Origin: Zygosaccharomyces rouxii
Lineage: Eukaryota > Ascomycota > Saccharomycetes > Saccharomycetales > Saccharomycetaceae
Direction of reading: 5' to 3'
NCBI RefSeq assembly: GCF_000026365.1
Contig: NC_012995.1
Location: 1,490,289 to 1,554,288 of the forward strand
DNA length: 64,000 nucleotides
The translations under genes were made by a program, and so were the position numbers. Below are positions 1 to 9,015 of this stretch, in pieces. How positions within the stretch are numbered: position 1 is the first letter of the stretch; the number at the start of each line of letters is the position of its first letter. A model generated the notes under the pieces. That model was not told the DNA's origin and searched no databases. It saw only the letters and a list, made by a program, of their open reading frames with translations.

Positions 1-129
1 GCATCTGTATGTTCGTCAAACATCAGAGAGGCTGTCTTGAATGATTGTACAACAGAGGACCTTCAAGACCAGCTACCTCCATCCATATTAGAATATATAA
101 TGAGACAAGGAAAGAACCCTTTTGTATAA
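1..129 (+). CDS. POF1: C-terminal end of a nicotinamide mononucleotide adenylyltransferase-like protein (POF1), partial
   Basis: An open frame enters from the left edge and stops at 127-129, giving 42 C-terminal residues. It carries the SSxIR motif followed by a leucine/proline stretch and a YI element (LPPSILEYI), the usual end of nucleotidyltransferase-fold NMN adenylyltransferases, where SSxIR contacts the nucleotide. In S. cerevisiae, POF1 (YCL047C) is the neighbour of the SPS22 wall protein, and orientation fits here relative to the SPS2-type gene downstream. Family membership is inferred from a short tail plus synteny. The start and catalytic HxGH motif lie outside the window. Confidence 0.6.
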   Translation, partial: ASVCSSNIREAVLNDCTTEDLQDQLPPSILEYIMRQGKNPFV

Positions 130-162
130 GTGACAATGACAATTTTGATTAAACATGCAGTA

Positions 163-2349
163 TTACTTGGAAGATGCAAATATGCTCCGAGCATTCGGCT
201 TTAAATTGTCGAAGAAATCTTGGAAAAAATCTTCGAAAGTACTGAATTGTTCCACGTCTGGCATAGTAAACCCAGCCGCCGTACTTTCCACAGAACTGAT
301 CAAAGAATGTGTACTTCCTGGCGAATTAGCTAAATTTCCAGCTACAACATTTTTAGTTGGTATTTCCTTAAGGCCGTGATCCAGTGAAAATTGTTGTACG
401 CCAACTCTGTATTTGCTGGAATCTATCAACGATTTGATAATTTTACCTACGTTATCTGTAGCTTCGTTCATCTTCTCTCCAATATTGTTTAAATGCCAGT
501 AAACCCTCGTACAAATGTTTAGAACTTTCTGTCGATCTGAATGATCAAACCAATGTAAGTAGTCATACAGTGCTAAGCATGCATAAAGCAGTTGATGTGA
601 TGTTAAAATGGGAGCTCCTCTGATCAAAAAAGGCGGTAACTTTAGAAAACTCTTTAAGAGGGCAAACGAATGCTTCCTCATGGTGTTTAAAGTATAACTA
701 AGGAAAAGAGGGAAATCTTCCATTTGGTCTAAATATTCCGAAATGAATGATCGACAGATGACTATATGGTAGAAATCAAATGTCAATTGTAATACACCTC
801 CTTCATCCTTAGACAACAATTCCTCCCAATTTTTCAACCAAAACTTAAATTCTTGGAAAACTAAGATTCCTTCCGTATCATCATCACTATCCTTTTGATG
901 ATCTCTGAGAAAATTTCTCTTTGTACTATTGAAAAATGATTCGAAATCTTGAAACAAAGTATTAATTATATTGCCCAAATTGACTTCACTAATCTTGATA
1001 TCATCTCCGAAAATAGCTTGTGGAAATTTCGCAGTTAAATTATTCAAATCCTTAAGAGTATCATTCATTGGTGAAAAATTACCGTAGCAGATAGAGTACT
1101 CTAATTTGCAAGCGCTCAAAGAGTTTAAAATCCTCAAATGATAAAGATCCTCCATATCATACTGTTCCAGTTCCAAAACCCTTCTCCTAATTTCATCGAA
1201 ATCTAAAATAGAAAGTAAACTATCAATGGCAAAATTACTCAAAACAAGTGAATTGAACTGTAATTGCCTATGTCTCTTTGTCTTCCTGGAAACGTTAAAC
1301 ATACAACAATAAAGAATGGCTTCAATATCATGAGGTATCAATTTGTCAAACATGGTTAAAGTATTTGTCAAAAGTCTTTCTACCAACGGATACAATACCT
1401 CTTGTTCCTCTGCATATTTCTCATTATCGTCAAAACTCATCGCTATAATTGTGAAAACACTTGTAATAAACACATGCCTATAGGCATACTCTTCGCCAAT
1501 TTCTTTAATACCACCAGGAATAATCCAAGAATGTGATCTAACTAGAAATTCCTTTGATAAGTCTAAGCATAGCTTTCTGTGCCTTTCAAAAAATTCTAAA
1601 AAGTTGACTCTCGCTACAACAAAGGGACGACTCTTCTTGGCAATTTTATCCTTTTCAGAAGTAATCCTCGTTGGAAACAACCTTTCATCTAAGTCGCGTA
1701 TCAATTTTAAAGGTGTCTCCTTCAATTTTGGAAATTGGACCAATTTACTACCATTTGGTACTTCAGTATTATTAGAATCATCATCACTAAACTCATCACC
1801 CATTCTACTTAATGGATTTACACCAGAATTCCCCTGTAATAACATTACTAGCAAATCCAGCTTGCTATTAACATTGTTAAACCCTTCTTCTAACCGATTT
1901 AATCTATTGTTTAACGTCCTTGTTAATGGATTTCTTACTGTGTTTCCTCCCATAACTACATTCCCATCATTGGAAGAATGTTCCGCAAGAGGATTTTCAG
2001 CGGTTCCAGTCTTTATGGAAGATTTAGAAGATTCTTCAATCGCTGCTATAATTTCATCCTCTCTGTCTCGTGTCAGTGAACAATCTAATTGTAAAACGTT
2101 ACAACGATGGCATTTACCCACTAGTGGTTCAAAGTCACATCTTGTTTTGAACTTTCGACAAAGTGCACAACTGAATGTCTTACGCTTTTTCCTAGGTTTC
2201 CGTTCATAGCTTCTATCGTCTTTATTCTCCATAGATTCAAGGGCATCGTGATTATTACTATTGTCTATTTGTCCTGTGTTGTCAACAACACTTGACCGTC
2301 TTTCTTCTACAGATAAGCCTGAAGAACGAGTAACGACCCTACCAACCAT
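163..2349 (-). CDS. URC2: Zn2Cys6 transcription factor, URC2-like
   Basis: A 728-residue protein with a fungal binuclear zinc cluster: C61, C64, C71, C80, C83 and C90 in C-x2-C-x6-C-x8-C-x2-C-x6-C spacing, preceded by a basic stretch (KPRKKRK) that could serve as a nuclear signal. A short heptad-like segment around residues 145-165 may dimerise. The rest resembles the long helical middle domain of fungal regulators. URC2 (YDR520C) is linked to control of uracil catabolism and, in S. cerevisiae, sits directly beside SPS2, as here. Length is close to the 772-residue S. cerevisiae protein. The specific name rests on synteny; the class rests on the cysteine motif. Its stop lies only 33 bp from the stop of the convergent POF1 end. 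Confidence 0.8.
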   Translation of the reverse strand: MVGRVVTRSSGLSVEERRSSVVDNTGQIDNSNNHDALESMENKDDRSYERKPRKKRKTFSCALCRKFKTRCDFEPLVGKCHRCNVLQLDCSLTRDREDEIIAAIEESSKSSIKTGTAENPLAEHSSNDGNVVMGGNTVRNPLTRTLNNRLNRLEEGFNNVNSKLDLLVMLLQGNSGVNPLSRMGDEFSDDDSNNTEVPNGSKLVQFPKLKETPLKLIRDLDERLFPTRITSEKDKIAKKSRPFVVARVNFLEFFERHRKLCLDLSKEFLVRSHSWIIPGGIKEIGEEYAYRHVFITSVFTIIAMSFDDNEKYAEEQEVLYPLVERLLTNTLTMFDKLIPHDIEAILYCCMFNVSRKTKRHRQLQFNSLVLSNFAIDSLLSILDFDEIRRRVLELEQYDMEDLYHLRILNSLSACKLEYSICYGNFSPMNDTLKDLNNLTAKFPQAIFGDDIKISEVNLGNIINTLFQDFESFFNSTKRNFLRDHQKDSDDDTEGILVFQEFKFWLKNWEELLSKDEGGVLQLTFDFYHIVICRSFISEYLDQMEDFPLFLSYTLNTMRKHSFALLKSFLKLPPFLIRGAPILTSHQLLYACLALYDYLHWFDHSDRQKVLNICTRVYWHLNNIGEKMNEATDNVGKIIKSLIDSSKYRVGVQQFSLDHGLKEIPTKNVVAGNLANSPGSTHSLISSVESTAAGFTMPDVEQFSTFEDFFQDFFDNLKPNARSIFASSK

Positions 2350-2645
2350 ATAGCAGCGCTTCAGTTTAACAATTCAGCTATTCATAGATAGAAAAAGATG
2401 ATGTGAGGTATCGATCTAATTCTTTAAAATATCAATTGCATTTTTAATTCAAGGTGATTGCAGTGTTTATCGTATGCTGAAGTAAAATCGTAAATCTTGT
2501 TGCCGACGGAGAATACCGGAAAAAAAAAGAGCCAATGTCAGTGTGTCGCTAGAAAATTAAATAAAAATAATCTCTTGAGAAAAATGTATAACTATATAAT
2601 GCGAAAAAGATTTAAATAACGGCATTACTCGTTTTACTAAAATAG

Positions 2646-4043
2646 TTATCCCAGATGGAAAACGGATAGTAGACAAAATACCCAAGTAATACCAAAGATC
2701 CAAACCATGTTTAAATTGTCAAAAATCGAACTACCAGAACTTGTAATCTTAGAAAAGACACCATTTTTGCTTTTACTATTATCTTTATTATTCTGGTCAT
2801 TACTACCTGCCTCACTCTCATCTAGGACTTTACCATCTTGACTAATATTTTGAGTCTTTTGCTTACGACCAGAAATGCACAATAGTTTACCACCTCTAAT
2901 AATGGCACGTCCATTTAACGGGGTAATCCATTTGTTACAATCTAATATAACAGAATTAGATTTAATAAACGCACTACCCTTAACTAACTTCAATTCTGGG
3001 AAGTCGGTATCTTGAAATCTACCTTCAAAATAAATGGCACCACCAATCTGCTTTAGCTTTTGTAAAAAATCAATTTTTTCTAAATGCGTATTGTTGGCAA
3101 TTACCAAACCACCATTAATATCGGTAACATTACCCAAATCAAGGCTTGATAAAAGGCTATTTTGCATTATACCTAAAGTACCACCGATGGATTTTAAATT
3201 AGATAAAAACAATTTCGAGACTTGATTTTCAATAAATTCTAATGAATTATCCACTTTTTCAAGCTTAGGTAATTCAATAGAAGAAGTATCTCTAACAGTA
3301 ATGTTTCTCGCAGATTTCAATTCAGGTAGTTCTAATTCTAATTCTTTGGCATTAGCATGAACTCGAAGTTCTTTGGTGACTCTTTTCACATTAGTATTAA
3401 TACGTTCCAGGAATCTGTTATTATTGATATCCAAAATTGCTAACTCATCAACTTTTTGAAATCCATTAATTGTAGCCAAGGAGGAATCTGAAATTGTAAT
3501 ACTAGTCAACCCTTCCACATGATCATCTAAACGAGCATTGGTTAAAATGGGGACCACTTTCCATTCAATGGCATTAATATATTTCAATAGAGGTAATTCA
3601 ATGGCAACTAAAGATGTTAAATTCTTGATGAAAAAAACACCACCTACTTTTTTCAATTTTCTACCTTGAATCTTAACTACTGAGGAAGAGCCCTCAATAA
3701 TTAAACCACCACCAATACTTTCTAAATCACCAAAATCAATGACGGAATCCTCATAATTGCTAAATGTAATGCTACCAGAAATGTTTCCACATTCGATTCC
3801 CAATATATGCAAATCACCGGATGCTTCAATAATATGGTGGTCTTTCCTACACAGTTCTGAAAGATCCCTCCTGTTATTGAGGAAATTTCCATGGGGTCTT
3901 ACATTGTGAGGAAGCCTAGGACCTTTACCGCCGCCGAAGGCGCTAAACTCTTCTGCGACAGATGGTTGCTGTCCTTGAATGTTTAACTTTGCAAACGTAC
4001 TTGCCACAAATAAAGGAAGTAGAAAAGCTAATTCGTATTTCAT
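2646..4043 (-). CDS. SPS2: SPS2/SPS22/ECM33-family GPI-anchored cell wall protein
   Basis: A 465-residue protein with an N-terminal signal peptide (hydrophobic residues 5-18, ending STFA). The body is made of receptor-L-like repeats in which short beta strands alternate with phrases such as 'SIGG', 'KVGG', 'QIGG'. There is a Ser/Asn/Lys-rich linker at about 390-430 and a hydrophobic C-terminal tail suited to GPI attachment. SPS2 and its duplicate SPS22 are sporulation-specific proteins needed for the beta-glucan layer of the spore wall. The gene is tandem with the sporulation kinase gene SPS1, as in S. cerevisiae (YDR522C-YDR523C). A perfect Ndt80-type motif upstream (4272-4280) supports mid-meiotic expression. 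It represents the single ancestor of the SPS2/SPS22 pair. Confidence 0.88.
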   Translation of the reverse strand: MKYELAFLLPLFVASTFAKLNIQGQQPSVAEEFSAFGGGKGPRLPHNVRPHGNFLNNRRDLSELCRKDHHIIEASGDLHILGIECGNISGSITFSNYEDSVIDFGDLESIGGGLIIEGSSSVVKIQGRKLKKVGGVFFIKNLTSLVAIELPLLKYINAIEWKVVPILTNARLDDHVEGLTSITISDSSLATINGFQKVDELAILDINNNRFLERINTNVKRVTKELRVHANAKELELELPELKSARNITVRDTSSIELPKLEKVDNSLEFIENQVSKLFLSNLKSIGGTLGIMQNSLLSSLDLGNVTDINGGLVIANNTHLEKIDFLQKLKQIGGAIYFEGRFQDTDFPELKLVKGSAFIKSNSVILDCNKWITPLNGRAIIRGGKLLCISGRKQKTQNISQDGKVLDESEAGSNDQNNKDNSKSKNGVFSKITSSGSSIFDNLNMVWIFGITWVFCLLSVFHLG

Positions 4044-4271
4044 TAAAAATTGGTCAAAGAATAAAAAATGCTAGTTTCCAGTATACTTATCTGTGTGAGA
4101 AAAAACGGAAAAAAAAAGGTAATAGAACCAGATCGAATATTGTGTGCTTGCTAGTGAAAAGTAGCTAAGAAGAAATTTAGAATCTAAATTGTGGAGGGAA
4201 GAAATTCACAAGTTCAACAGAAATTGGATGCATTTTTATATTGTTCATTATCCCCATATTCATGCATGTTC

Positions 4272-4280
4272 GACACAAAA
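4272..4280 (+). promoter_or_regulatory. Middle sporulation element (Ndt80 site) upstream of SPS2
   Basis: GACACAAAA matches the consensus gNCRCAAAA/T. It lies about 230 bp upstream of the SPS2 start in the 420-bp SPS1-SPS2 gap. SPS2 is a middle meiotic gene in S. cerevisiae, so the site fits known regulation. Motif match only; binding not shown. Confidence 0.5.
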
Positions 4281-4463
4281 GCGTAGATCAAAGGTAAATC
4301 CTTTAAAAAAAAAAGAAAACAAAACAAAAGGAAAATAAAATAAAACAAAGTAAAACTGGCAGACGTCAGAGGGACCCTTTGCCAAAAATAATTAGAAAAA
4401 TAAACGAATAGATAAATAATCAAATCATATTAATATATTTAATGCTCTCTATTCTCAAAATGA

Positions 4464-5879
4464 CTACTTGGCTAAAAAATTTTTTATAGAATCTAATCTC
4501 AATGCAACTTCTTCGATGAAAACTTCACTGAATCCAGCGACCTTAGACTCTGTATATGCAAAATTTTTCAACATCTCATTTACGTAAACTTTTGTTTCAT
4601 CATCATGAGCACGATCGTGCATTCTTCTAAAGCAATGGAAAATTACGTTTTTATGATAGTCTAAACCTTTACTCCTAATTTCTTCTGCCATACTGGGGGA
4701 GTCCAAATCAATTTCCATTGGAGATTCCACGTCGTAATTGTTATCCTTATTATTATATTGTCTAAATGAAGGTGTAGTAGCATGTGTAATTGGGGTTATT
4801 CCTTCTACTTGTTGGTAAGGGCTATGCATATTAGAAGATAAGGGACTCGGTGAAGGATCAGGTGTCAATTGAGCTGTACTCAATAAAGCAGACCCTAGAT
4901 TGGGTTTCCTCATCGATCTTATAGTTTCAAAATCCCAAGTAAAGTTAGGAGCAGATCCATCGTAAAGTCTATTCTCTAAAGAATATTTGGGAGAGCGCGA
5001 ATAGTTATCATTTGATTTTTTAATTTTTAAATACTCCACATCTTCTTTTAAATTGGGAACAGCTAATTGATTCACAAAATTATGTTCAACCATTTCATAT
5101 GCAGACGCTCTCCCCACAGGATTTTTCACCAAGCACGAAGACACGAAGTTTTTTGCAGAATGAGAATAATGACCATGTAATGCAGGTGGTTTCCTCTTGG
5201 GTAGATTAATCATAACCTTCATAGGATCACATTTAGATAATGGCGGTGCTCCTTTTAGTAATTCATAAACGGTTATACCTAATGACCAGATATCGGCTTT
5301 TTCATCATATCCATCATTTTCTTTACTAACGACTTCTGGTGCCATCCAATATGGTGTTCCCACGAATGTACCTCTTTTCAAAGTTGCTCTGATTTGACCG
5401 GAAACACCAAAATCGCCTAATTTAACCGTACCTTCGTCGGTTAAAAGAATGTTAGCAGCTTTAATATCACGATGAATCTTTTTTTGTTCGTGTAAATAGA
5501 CTAACCCTCTGAGGACTTGTGAAGTTATAAATGCAACTTTCTTCTCTGGCATACCATTGATATAAATATGTTTGATTAAATCTGCGCAAGATCCACCGCC
5601 GCAATATTCCATAACAATCCACATGGAAACATCTTCAGTTAAAGTAGTAATGTAGTTTGTGATAAAAGGAGATCTCAATTCTGCCAAGAAGAAAATCTCT
5701 TGAGCTAAAAGGTCGATATCCTCTTCAGAGTGTTCTAAATTCACCACTTTAACGGCAACTACTTTGCCTTCGACTTTGTCACACGCCTTATAAACATCAC
5801 CAAAATTACCTCTGCCAACACATTGCTGAATAATATAAGTATTCGAAGGATCTAAACTTCCACAAGGATTCTCTGCCAT
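4464..5879 (-). CDS. SPS1: Sporulation STE20-family (GCKIII) protein kinase SPS1
   Basis: A 471-residue serine/threonine kinase. The N-terminal catalytic domain shows the glycine loop GRGNFG (22-27), lysine K44, catalytic HRD (136-138), DFG (156-158), and the GTPYWMAPE activation-segment end typical of STE20/GCK kinases. About 200 residues of Ser/Pro-rich sequence and a C-terminal helical segment follow. The start is the first ATG (5877-5879); an in-frame extension exists upstream but has no ATG. SPS1 controls spore wall and prospore membrane closure in S. cerevisiae (490 residues). The larger GCKIII kinase Kic1 is excluded by length and by the neighbours SPS2 and AGE1. A CACAAAT element 143 bp upstream may be an Ndt80 site. 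Confidence 0.88.
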   Translation of the reverse strand: MAENPCGSLDPSNTYIIQQCVGRGNFGDVYKACDKVEGKVVAVKVVNLEHSEEDIDLLAQEIFFLAELRSPFITNYITTLTEDVSMWIVMEYCGGGSCADLIKHIYINGMPEKKVAFITSQVLRGLVYLHEQKKIHRDIKAANILLTDEGTVKLGDFGVSGQIRATLKRGTFVGTPYWMAPEVVSKENDGYDEKADIWSLGITVYELLKGAPPLSKCDPMKVMINLPKRKPPALHGHYSHSAKNFVSSCLVKNPVGRASAYEMVEHNFVNQLAVPNLKEDVEYLKIKKSNDNYSRSPKYSLENRLYDGSAPNFTWDFETIRSMRKPNLGSALLSTAQLTPDPSPSPLSSNMHSPYQQVEGITPITHATTPSFRQYNNKDNNYDVESPMEIDLDSPSMAEEIRSKGLDYHKNVIFHCFRRMHDRAHDDETKVYVNEMLKNFAYTESKVAGFSEVFIEEVALRLDSIKNFLAK

Positions 5880-6021
5880 CTTAAAAGAAATTGGAAATGT
5901 AAGCAAAAGAAAAAAAAAACAACCGTAACCGCGAAGAAAGAAAGAAAGAGAAAGTAACTAGCGTTGTTGGATAGTAGCAATTAAATCGATCCGTGAGATT
6001 AGCTAGCTATTTCTAAAAGCT

Positions 6022-6028
6022 CACAAAT
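6022..6028 (+). promoter_or_regulatory. Possible Ndt80 site in the SPS1 promoter
   Basis: CACAAAT matches the core CRCAAAW of the middle sporulation element, about 143 bp upstream of the SPS1 ATG. The core is short and the preceding G of the full consensus is absent, so it could be chance. The rest of 5880-6366 holds a purine-rich AAAG tract next to SPS1 and nothing else recognised. Confidence 0.3.
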
Positions 6029-6366
6029 TAAAATTCCACAACGTACTAGTAAGTTAACGTATCGCCAATAATGAAAACAGCCAATAAAGCAAAAGCTATC
6101 GAAGGGTGGACGTAATGCAGATGTAATGCTCTACAGCTGGTGTGAATCTGCTGGCGGATTTGAACGAAAATTCCATGAAATAGAAGAAAACGAAGAAGGG
6201 GAACAATTATAAGTGGATAAAGTATTCCAAAATCCCAATTATCATACTCGTCACAAAGTTTATTATTTATTATAGGAATCTGTGTCCCCTGCTCGTCGGC
6301 GCGATGGCGCGCGGCAAAAAAAATAAAATATAATAATACAGAAAATGCCTATGAATAGGGCAAATC

Positions 6367-7707
6367 TCAATTATTCCCACTACTATGACCTCTCCTTGAT
6401 AGTCTCAAGGATTTATGCACCGTCAATAGATTCGTAGGTGCCATAATAACTTGAGCTGTCGTTGGCATTGCATTTAAACTCCATCTTTTGTTATTTGCAT
6501 TTTTATCATTAGACGAAATCGAATTTGAAGATGAAATGGAAGTTATACCACTATTAGTTCTACCAACACTTTTACCTTGCGGACTCCAGTGGTAAGTTCC
6601 GTAAGTTTCGAATCTTTTCTTCCAATATCTATACATTGGATGATCTGAATTTAAACAATCTAACGGGATCTCGTCAACCGGTAACCCATTTAACAGCAGA
6701 AATTCAGTAATATAATACAGAGGACGACCATGAACCATGTCATGATGCTTCAGTGAGTACTGGAAAATTGTTGGCAGTTCCTCATCAGGCGGTGTTTTTC
6801 TTTGAACGATTTCCCTTAACCCAAGTTTCGATTGGGCCAAACATCTTTGTAACATGTAAATGCTGTTCAAATGGATCGCTTTAATCAACTCTTTGAAGGA
6901 CTGATTGATATCTGTAGTAATGTCATCAACCCAAGCCTTATTTTTATACTTCTCCGTGATAAATTGCGATCTTTCCACGTCAGATGCAAAGGGTTTTATC
7001 TTGCTACCAACTGGTAAGTTCGATTCATAAACACTGTTCACGTTCGCATTGGAAACTTTATATCGTAACAAATGTAAGACTTCAGGCGACGTAAAATTAT
7101 CCAATGTCAGTGATCTTATTTTTGAAATGTGTGAACCTAATGACCGATGAACCCCCGAGCATTTAATACAAACGACACACAACAGATTTACTGAAATCCA
7201 TTCCACTGACTGATTACTATTACATTCACAACAGTTGCAATTCGAACAATTCTGTTTTCTCACTAATTCCACCAAAGTTATTGGCTTACTGTTGCCTCCA
7301 ACCACCGGAGTTTCATTCATAACCGAATTTCTTTTTTCTCTACTGTTATTATTACCACCGTTTAGCGCTGTAAGTGTCATTGATCGATGTATTGGTGCTG
7401 GTCTCTTATTCGGTACAGTAGCCTTCTTATTTGTAAAAGTGGATCCAGCCACTCTCTTTAGCTCATCAAGCCATGAATTCAACTCCTTTTCAGTTGGCAA
7501 TTGTAGCGTGAACCTTGAATGCATGTCGTAGTCTTCAACGTCTAATGTTCTCGAAGTTGTCTTTCTAATATGTGCATTTTCCATGACAACGGAATTTCCA
7601 CCAATTCTAAATTCATGTTCACCAAGGGAACACAATTGCAGCTGGAATCCGTCGTCAGACTTGTGATGATTTCTTACTTGAAGAAGACCCTCACGAAGTC
7701 TTCGCAT
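6367..7707 (-). CDS. AGE1: ADP-ribosylation factor GTPase-activating protein AGE1
   Basis: A 446-residue ArfGAP. The zinc finger is formed by C159, C162, C180 and C183 and followed by SGVHRSLG, which holds the arginine finger R188. Residues 1-90 look like the last part of a PH-like domain, ending in a tryptophan helix (LNSWLDELKRV). A region with weak ankyrin-like character follows, then a Ser/Asn-rich, basic tail. AGE1 (YDR524C, 482 residues) stimulates GTP hydrolysis by Arf1/2 for traffic from the trans-Golgi, and lies next to SPS1 in S. cerevisiae as here. The start is an ATG with an in-frame stop just upstream. Additional cysteines crowd the finger (C154, C157, C160), so the exact ligands are inferred. 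Confidence 0.88.
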   Translation of the reverse strand: MRRLREGLLQVRNHHKSDDGFQLQLCSLGEHEFRIGGNSVVMENAHIRKTTSRTLDVEDYDMHSRFTLQLPTEKELNSWLDELKRVAGSTFTNKKATVPNKRPAPIHRSMTLTALNGGNNNSREKRNSVMNETPVVGGNSKPITLVELVRKQNCSNCNCCECNSNQSVEWISVNLLCVVCIKCSGVHRSLGSHISKIRSLTLDNFTSPEVLHLLRYKVSNANVNSVYESNLPVGSKIKPFASDVERSQFITEKYKNKAWVDDITTDINQSFKELIKAIHLNSIYMLQRCLAQSKLGLREIVQRKTPPDEELPTIFQYSLKHHDMVHGRPLYYITEFLLLNGLPVDEIPLDCLNSDHPMYRYWKKRFETYGTYHWSPQGKSVGRTNSGITSISSSNSISSNDKNANNKRWSLNAMPTTAQVIMAPTNLLTVHKSLRLSRRGHSSGNN

Positions 7708-8066
7708 CTCTTATTTCAACTTTTACGCCTATGCCCTATCCACCGTGGCAATTACACGTTCTTGCCAACCTCTACAGTTTAATGCAGTTCAAGCTCATTC
7801 TAACGATATTCTCTTCGTTTGCCAAGAAATTCATCGTATCACGTGCCCAAGGTAGAAGAAGAAAAAGAACGATGTTTCACATAGCCAACATTCCTCGTAC
7901 CCTTCTACTACCAGAAAGTTCAAAGTCACTTAACAATAAAGACCGATTATCACAATCAATTACCGCTACCTCTATTAGAAAAAATAAAACTATATTATAG
8001 TATATAAAAAATTAAAACACTTTTCTTCCGATTTGTATCTTTTTTATTTGATTATCCATTCTATGC
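7708..8066. other. Intergenic: AGE1 promoter and 3' region of the small wall-protein gene
   Basis: This 359-bp gap has no credible gene. An 89-codon open frame on the plus strand (7731-8000) has no recognisable content and overlaps the AGE1 upstream region. A CACGTG E-box is present at 7840-7845. Confidence 0.5.
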
Positions 8067-8342
8067 TTAGAACAAGAAAGCAACACCGGCTGCAACAGCA
8101 GCACCGAACATACCAGCGTTCAAAGCGTTGGAGTTAGCACCACCGGTGGAGATCTTGGAGTGAGCACCACCAGAGGAGTTGGAGGCACCAGCAGCGGCAC
8201 CGGTACCGTTGTGACCACCAGCGACGGTACCGTTAGAAGCACCGACAGCGGTAGAGTTGGAACCACCGACAACAGTAGAGTTGGAAACAGCTTGGACAGC
8301 GGCAACGGAAGCAAATAGAGCAACTAGGTTTTGGAATTGCAT
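8067..8342 (-). CDS. Small Ser/Asn/Gly-rich GPI-type cell wall protein (YDR524C-B / YCL048W-A family)
   Basis: A 91-residue protein starting at the ATG 8340-8342; the longer in-frame upstream reading covers the promoter and is rejected. A signal peptide (about residues 1-18) is followed by near-repeats of the form SNSTxVGG with five N-glycosylation sequons (NST, NST, NGT, NGT, NSS). The protein ends in an Ala/Val/Phe hydrophobic tail suitable for GPI addition. Position between AGE1 and SNA2 and on the same strand as AGE1 matches S. cerevisiae YDR524C-B and its duplicate YCL048W-A, small proteins of unknown role. A good TATA box lies 110 bp upstream, and codons are strongly biased (GGT, GCT, ACC, TCC), suggesting high expression. 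Function unknown. Confidence 0.8.
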   Translation of the reverse strand: MQFQNLVALFASVAAVQAVSNSTVVGGSNSTAVGASNGTVAGGHNGTGAAAGASNSSGGAHSKISTGGANSNALNAGMFGAAVAAGVAFLF

Positions 8343-8450
8343 TTTTAATATATTGTTGTATGGATAGTGTTTGTTTTCTATGGAAGGTGTAACAGAAAAG
8401 AGGAAGTGACACAGAGAAGAAATCTGCCTCGAAAAACTAATCTTCTTTCT

Positions 8451-8461
8451 CCTTTTATATA
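8451..8461 (-). promoter_or_regulatory. TATA box of the small wall-protein gene
   Basis: On the minus strand the sequence reads TATATAAAAGG, about 110 bp upstream of the ATG at 8342, a normal distance for a yeast TATA element. T-rich tracts lie just beyond it at 8478-8570. Confidence 0.55.
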
Positions 8462-8462
8462 C

Positions 8463-9015
8463 GCGGATCTGAGAAAATTTTTTTTTTCTTTTCTCTTTTC
8501 TCATTACTCCTCGCTCCCCCACCAGAGGCGCCACATTACTTTTCTTTTTTCTCTTTTTTTTTTCCGGTTGTCGCCCGAGACACGGTTCTGGATTCGCTGC
8601 TCAGCTATGCACTCAGAAAAACCCGTACGACACGTAAAATATCGCGTGCGTGAATGGGTGTAGAGTCACCTCGACGTATGCCTAAAATAGCGTGGCAGTG
8701 ATACTACAGTGGGCCAGCCCATACCTTCATTAGGACATTCCTCATTACCTATCTCTTTTAGGTCATTTAGTGACTATATTGAGTAAATTCCTCGGAGCTC
8801 TCTGGCTGTTGCAAGACATAACGTAGCCGAATCTGTAACAGGGTTACGATAAGCAGGGAAATTTAAAATTAAAATAAAAATAAAATGGTAGGGGAGTAGA
8901 GAAACAAATTAGAAGAAACCGATACTTGCTGGTTTAATTGCTGTGACCCAATAAAACATTGGACACTCGAATTCCATTACGTAACCAGGAAGGGAACAGA
9001 ACAAAATAGAATACC
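8463..9015. other. Divergent intergenic region between the small wall-protein gene and DCG1
   Basis: About 550 bp with pyrimidine-rich tracts near 8478-8570 and one GATAAG at 8848-8853, 163 bp before the DCG1 ATG. GATAAG is the core bound by Gln3/Gat1/Dal80. S. cerevisiae DCG1 is nitrogen-regulated, so the site is plausible, but a single copy is weak evidence. Confidence 0.4.

Noticed and set aside
1604..2209. 201-codon plus-strand frame
   Set aside because: Lies wholly antisense within URC2 with no recognisable protein features.
8343..8534. Longer N-terminus for the small wall protein
   Set aside because: Would bury the signal peptide and run through the TATA box; starts without an ATG supported by family length.
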